Shown here: positions 63,528-64,000 of the stretch, piece by piece
How positions within the stretch are numbered: the first letter of the stretch is position 1
Layout: the number at the start of each line of letters is the position of its first letter
DNA from: Mesorhizobium sp. B2-3-12
GTDB taxonomy: Bacteria; Pseudomonadota; Alphaproteobacteria; Rhizobiales; Rhizobiaceae
Direction: 5' to 3'
NCBI RefSeq assembly: GCF_006442205.1
Contig: NZ_VFVR01000005.1
Span: 248,001 to 312,000 of the forward strand
DNA: 64,000 nucleotides
The notes under the pieces: generated by a model
Told to the model about the DNA's origin: nothing
Seen by the model: the letters and a program-made list of their open reading frames with translations, nothing else
Database searches by the model: none
Position numbers and translations under genes: made by a program

Positions 63528-64000
63528 GCCGAGGCTCCCGCCACAGAGGGCGCCGGCTCGAACAGCATGTCGGAAACGGTCGGCAGCCGGTCGCCGACGG
63601 CGTTTTCCGGCAAGGCCGAGAGCAGCGCGCGCGTGTAATTGCTCTTGGGCTGCTCAAACAGCGACAGCACGTCGGCCTCTTCCATCTTGCGGCCCTTGTA
63701 CTGGACGATGACGCGGTCGGCGGTCTCGGCCACGACGCCCATATTGTGGGTGATCATGATCAGGCCCATGCCGTATTTGGCCTGCAGCGAGACGAGCAGA
63801 TCGAGGATCTGCTTCTGGATGGTGACGTCGAGCGCCGTCGTCGGCTCGTCGGCGATCAAGAGCTTCGGATTGCAGGCAATGGCGATGGCGATCATGACGC
63901 GCTGGCACTGGCCGCCCGACATCTGATGCGGAAACGAGCTCAGCCGATCCTCGGGATCGGCGATGCCGACCAGCTTCATCAGTTCGATGGCGCGCGCGCG
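63524..64000 (-). CDS. Dpp/Opp-type ABC transporter ATPase, DppD-like, C-terminal part
   Basis: The gene is cut by the right edge; about 159 C-terminal codons are visible. Signature MSGGQCQRV (Arg to Cys just after SGGQ), Walker B LLIADEP, H-loop MITHNMGVV and the oligopeptide-type end [20 protein letters not shown]. The visible reading continues upstream of the Met at 63979 with RARAIEL, so that Met is internal. Confidence 0.92.
   Translation of the reverse strand, partial: RARAIELMKLVGIADPEDRLSSFPHQMSGGQCQRVMIAIAIACNPKLLIADEPTTALDVTIQKQILDLLVSLQAKYGMGLIMITHNMGVVAETADRVIVQYKGRKMEEADVLSLFEQPKSNYTRALLSALPENAVGDRLPTVSDMLFEPAPSVAGASA

Overview
The window looks like a chromosomal segment of a Mesorhizobium-like alphaproteobacterium (Rhizobiales). 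The evidence is high GC, the dnaX-ybaB-recR neighbourhood, a small SRP RNA beside dnaX, a CycM-type anchored cytochrome c, tandem yejA genes ahead of yejBEF, small GCG-CRPN-like secreted peptides, and four copies of a paired-palindrome intergenic element typical of rhizobia. There is no rRNA, CRISPR array, integrase or insertion sequence. The only tRNA is tRNA-Thr(CGT).

Layout. 0-8.7 kb is housekeeping: recR (cut by the left edge), a SleB-type cell-wall hydrolase, a small hypothetical, ybaB and dnaX on the minus strand, then SRP RNA, a HIT protein, nudC, a Dabb protein, pheA, kdsB and cycM. 8.8-16.7 kb is a complete YejABEF peptide importer with two YejA paralogues. 16.7-24.4 kb is mixed: a GhrA-like dehydrogenase, a P-loop kinase, a lipoprotein, a TPR methyltransferase, a DNA-ligase-associated exonuclease plus ATP-dependent ligase, a membrane protein and tRNA-Thr. 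24.5-30.7 kb holds small proteins, an EF-hand/ECF sigma/anti-sigma/metal-sensor-like group, a His-rich secreted peptide and a DUF1800-DUF1501 pair. 30.7-36.5 kb has a fused LplT-Aas phospholipid repair enzyme behind a promoter with three palindromic operators, and an LtaS/OpgB-like membrane sulfatase whose frame runs into the convergent gene.

36.4-59.3 kb is a catabolic region. It holds iorAB, a MarR regulator, two phytoene-desaturase-like flavoproteins, a metal-dependent cyclase/isatin-hydrolase-like enzyme, a complete Dpp-type importer, a VOC protein, a fused FAD monooxygenase/Old-Yellow-Enzyme protein (salicylyl-CoA 5-hydroxylase or 2-aminobenzoyl-CoA monooxygenase/reductase type), an SDR, a second MarR regulator, an enoyl-CoA hydratase, an acyl-CoA dehydrogenase, a RidA protein, a RutA-like flavin monooxygenase and an HpcH aldolase. 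A shared 14-bp palindrome close to TTTYAAGCWTRAAA lies in four of its control regions, so much of it may be one MarR-controlled regulon. My best guess is aerobic CoA-thioester breakdown of an indole-type or aminobenzoate-type aromatic compound; the substrate is inferred, not shown.

59.3-64 kb carries a polar amino acid-type binding protein and permease behind a possible compact pseudoknot leader, a cysteine-desulfurase-like PLP enzyme, and two convergent Dpp-type ATPase genes, the last cut by the right edge.
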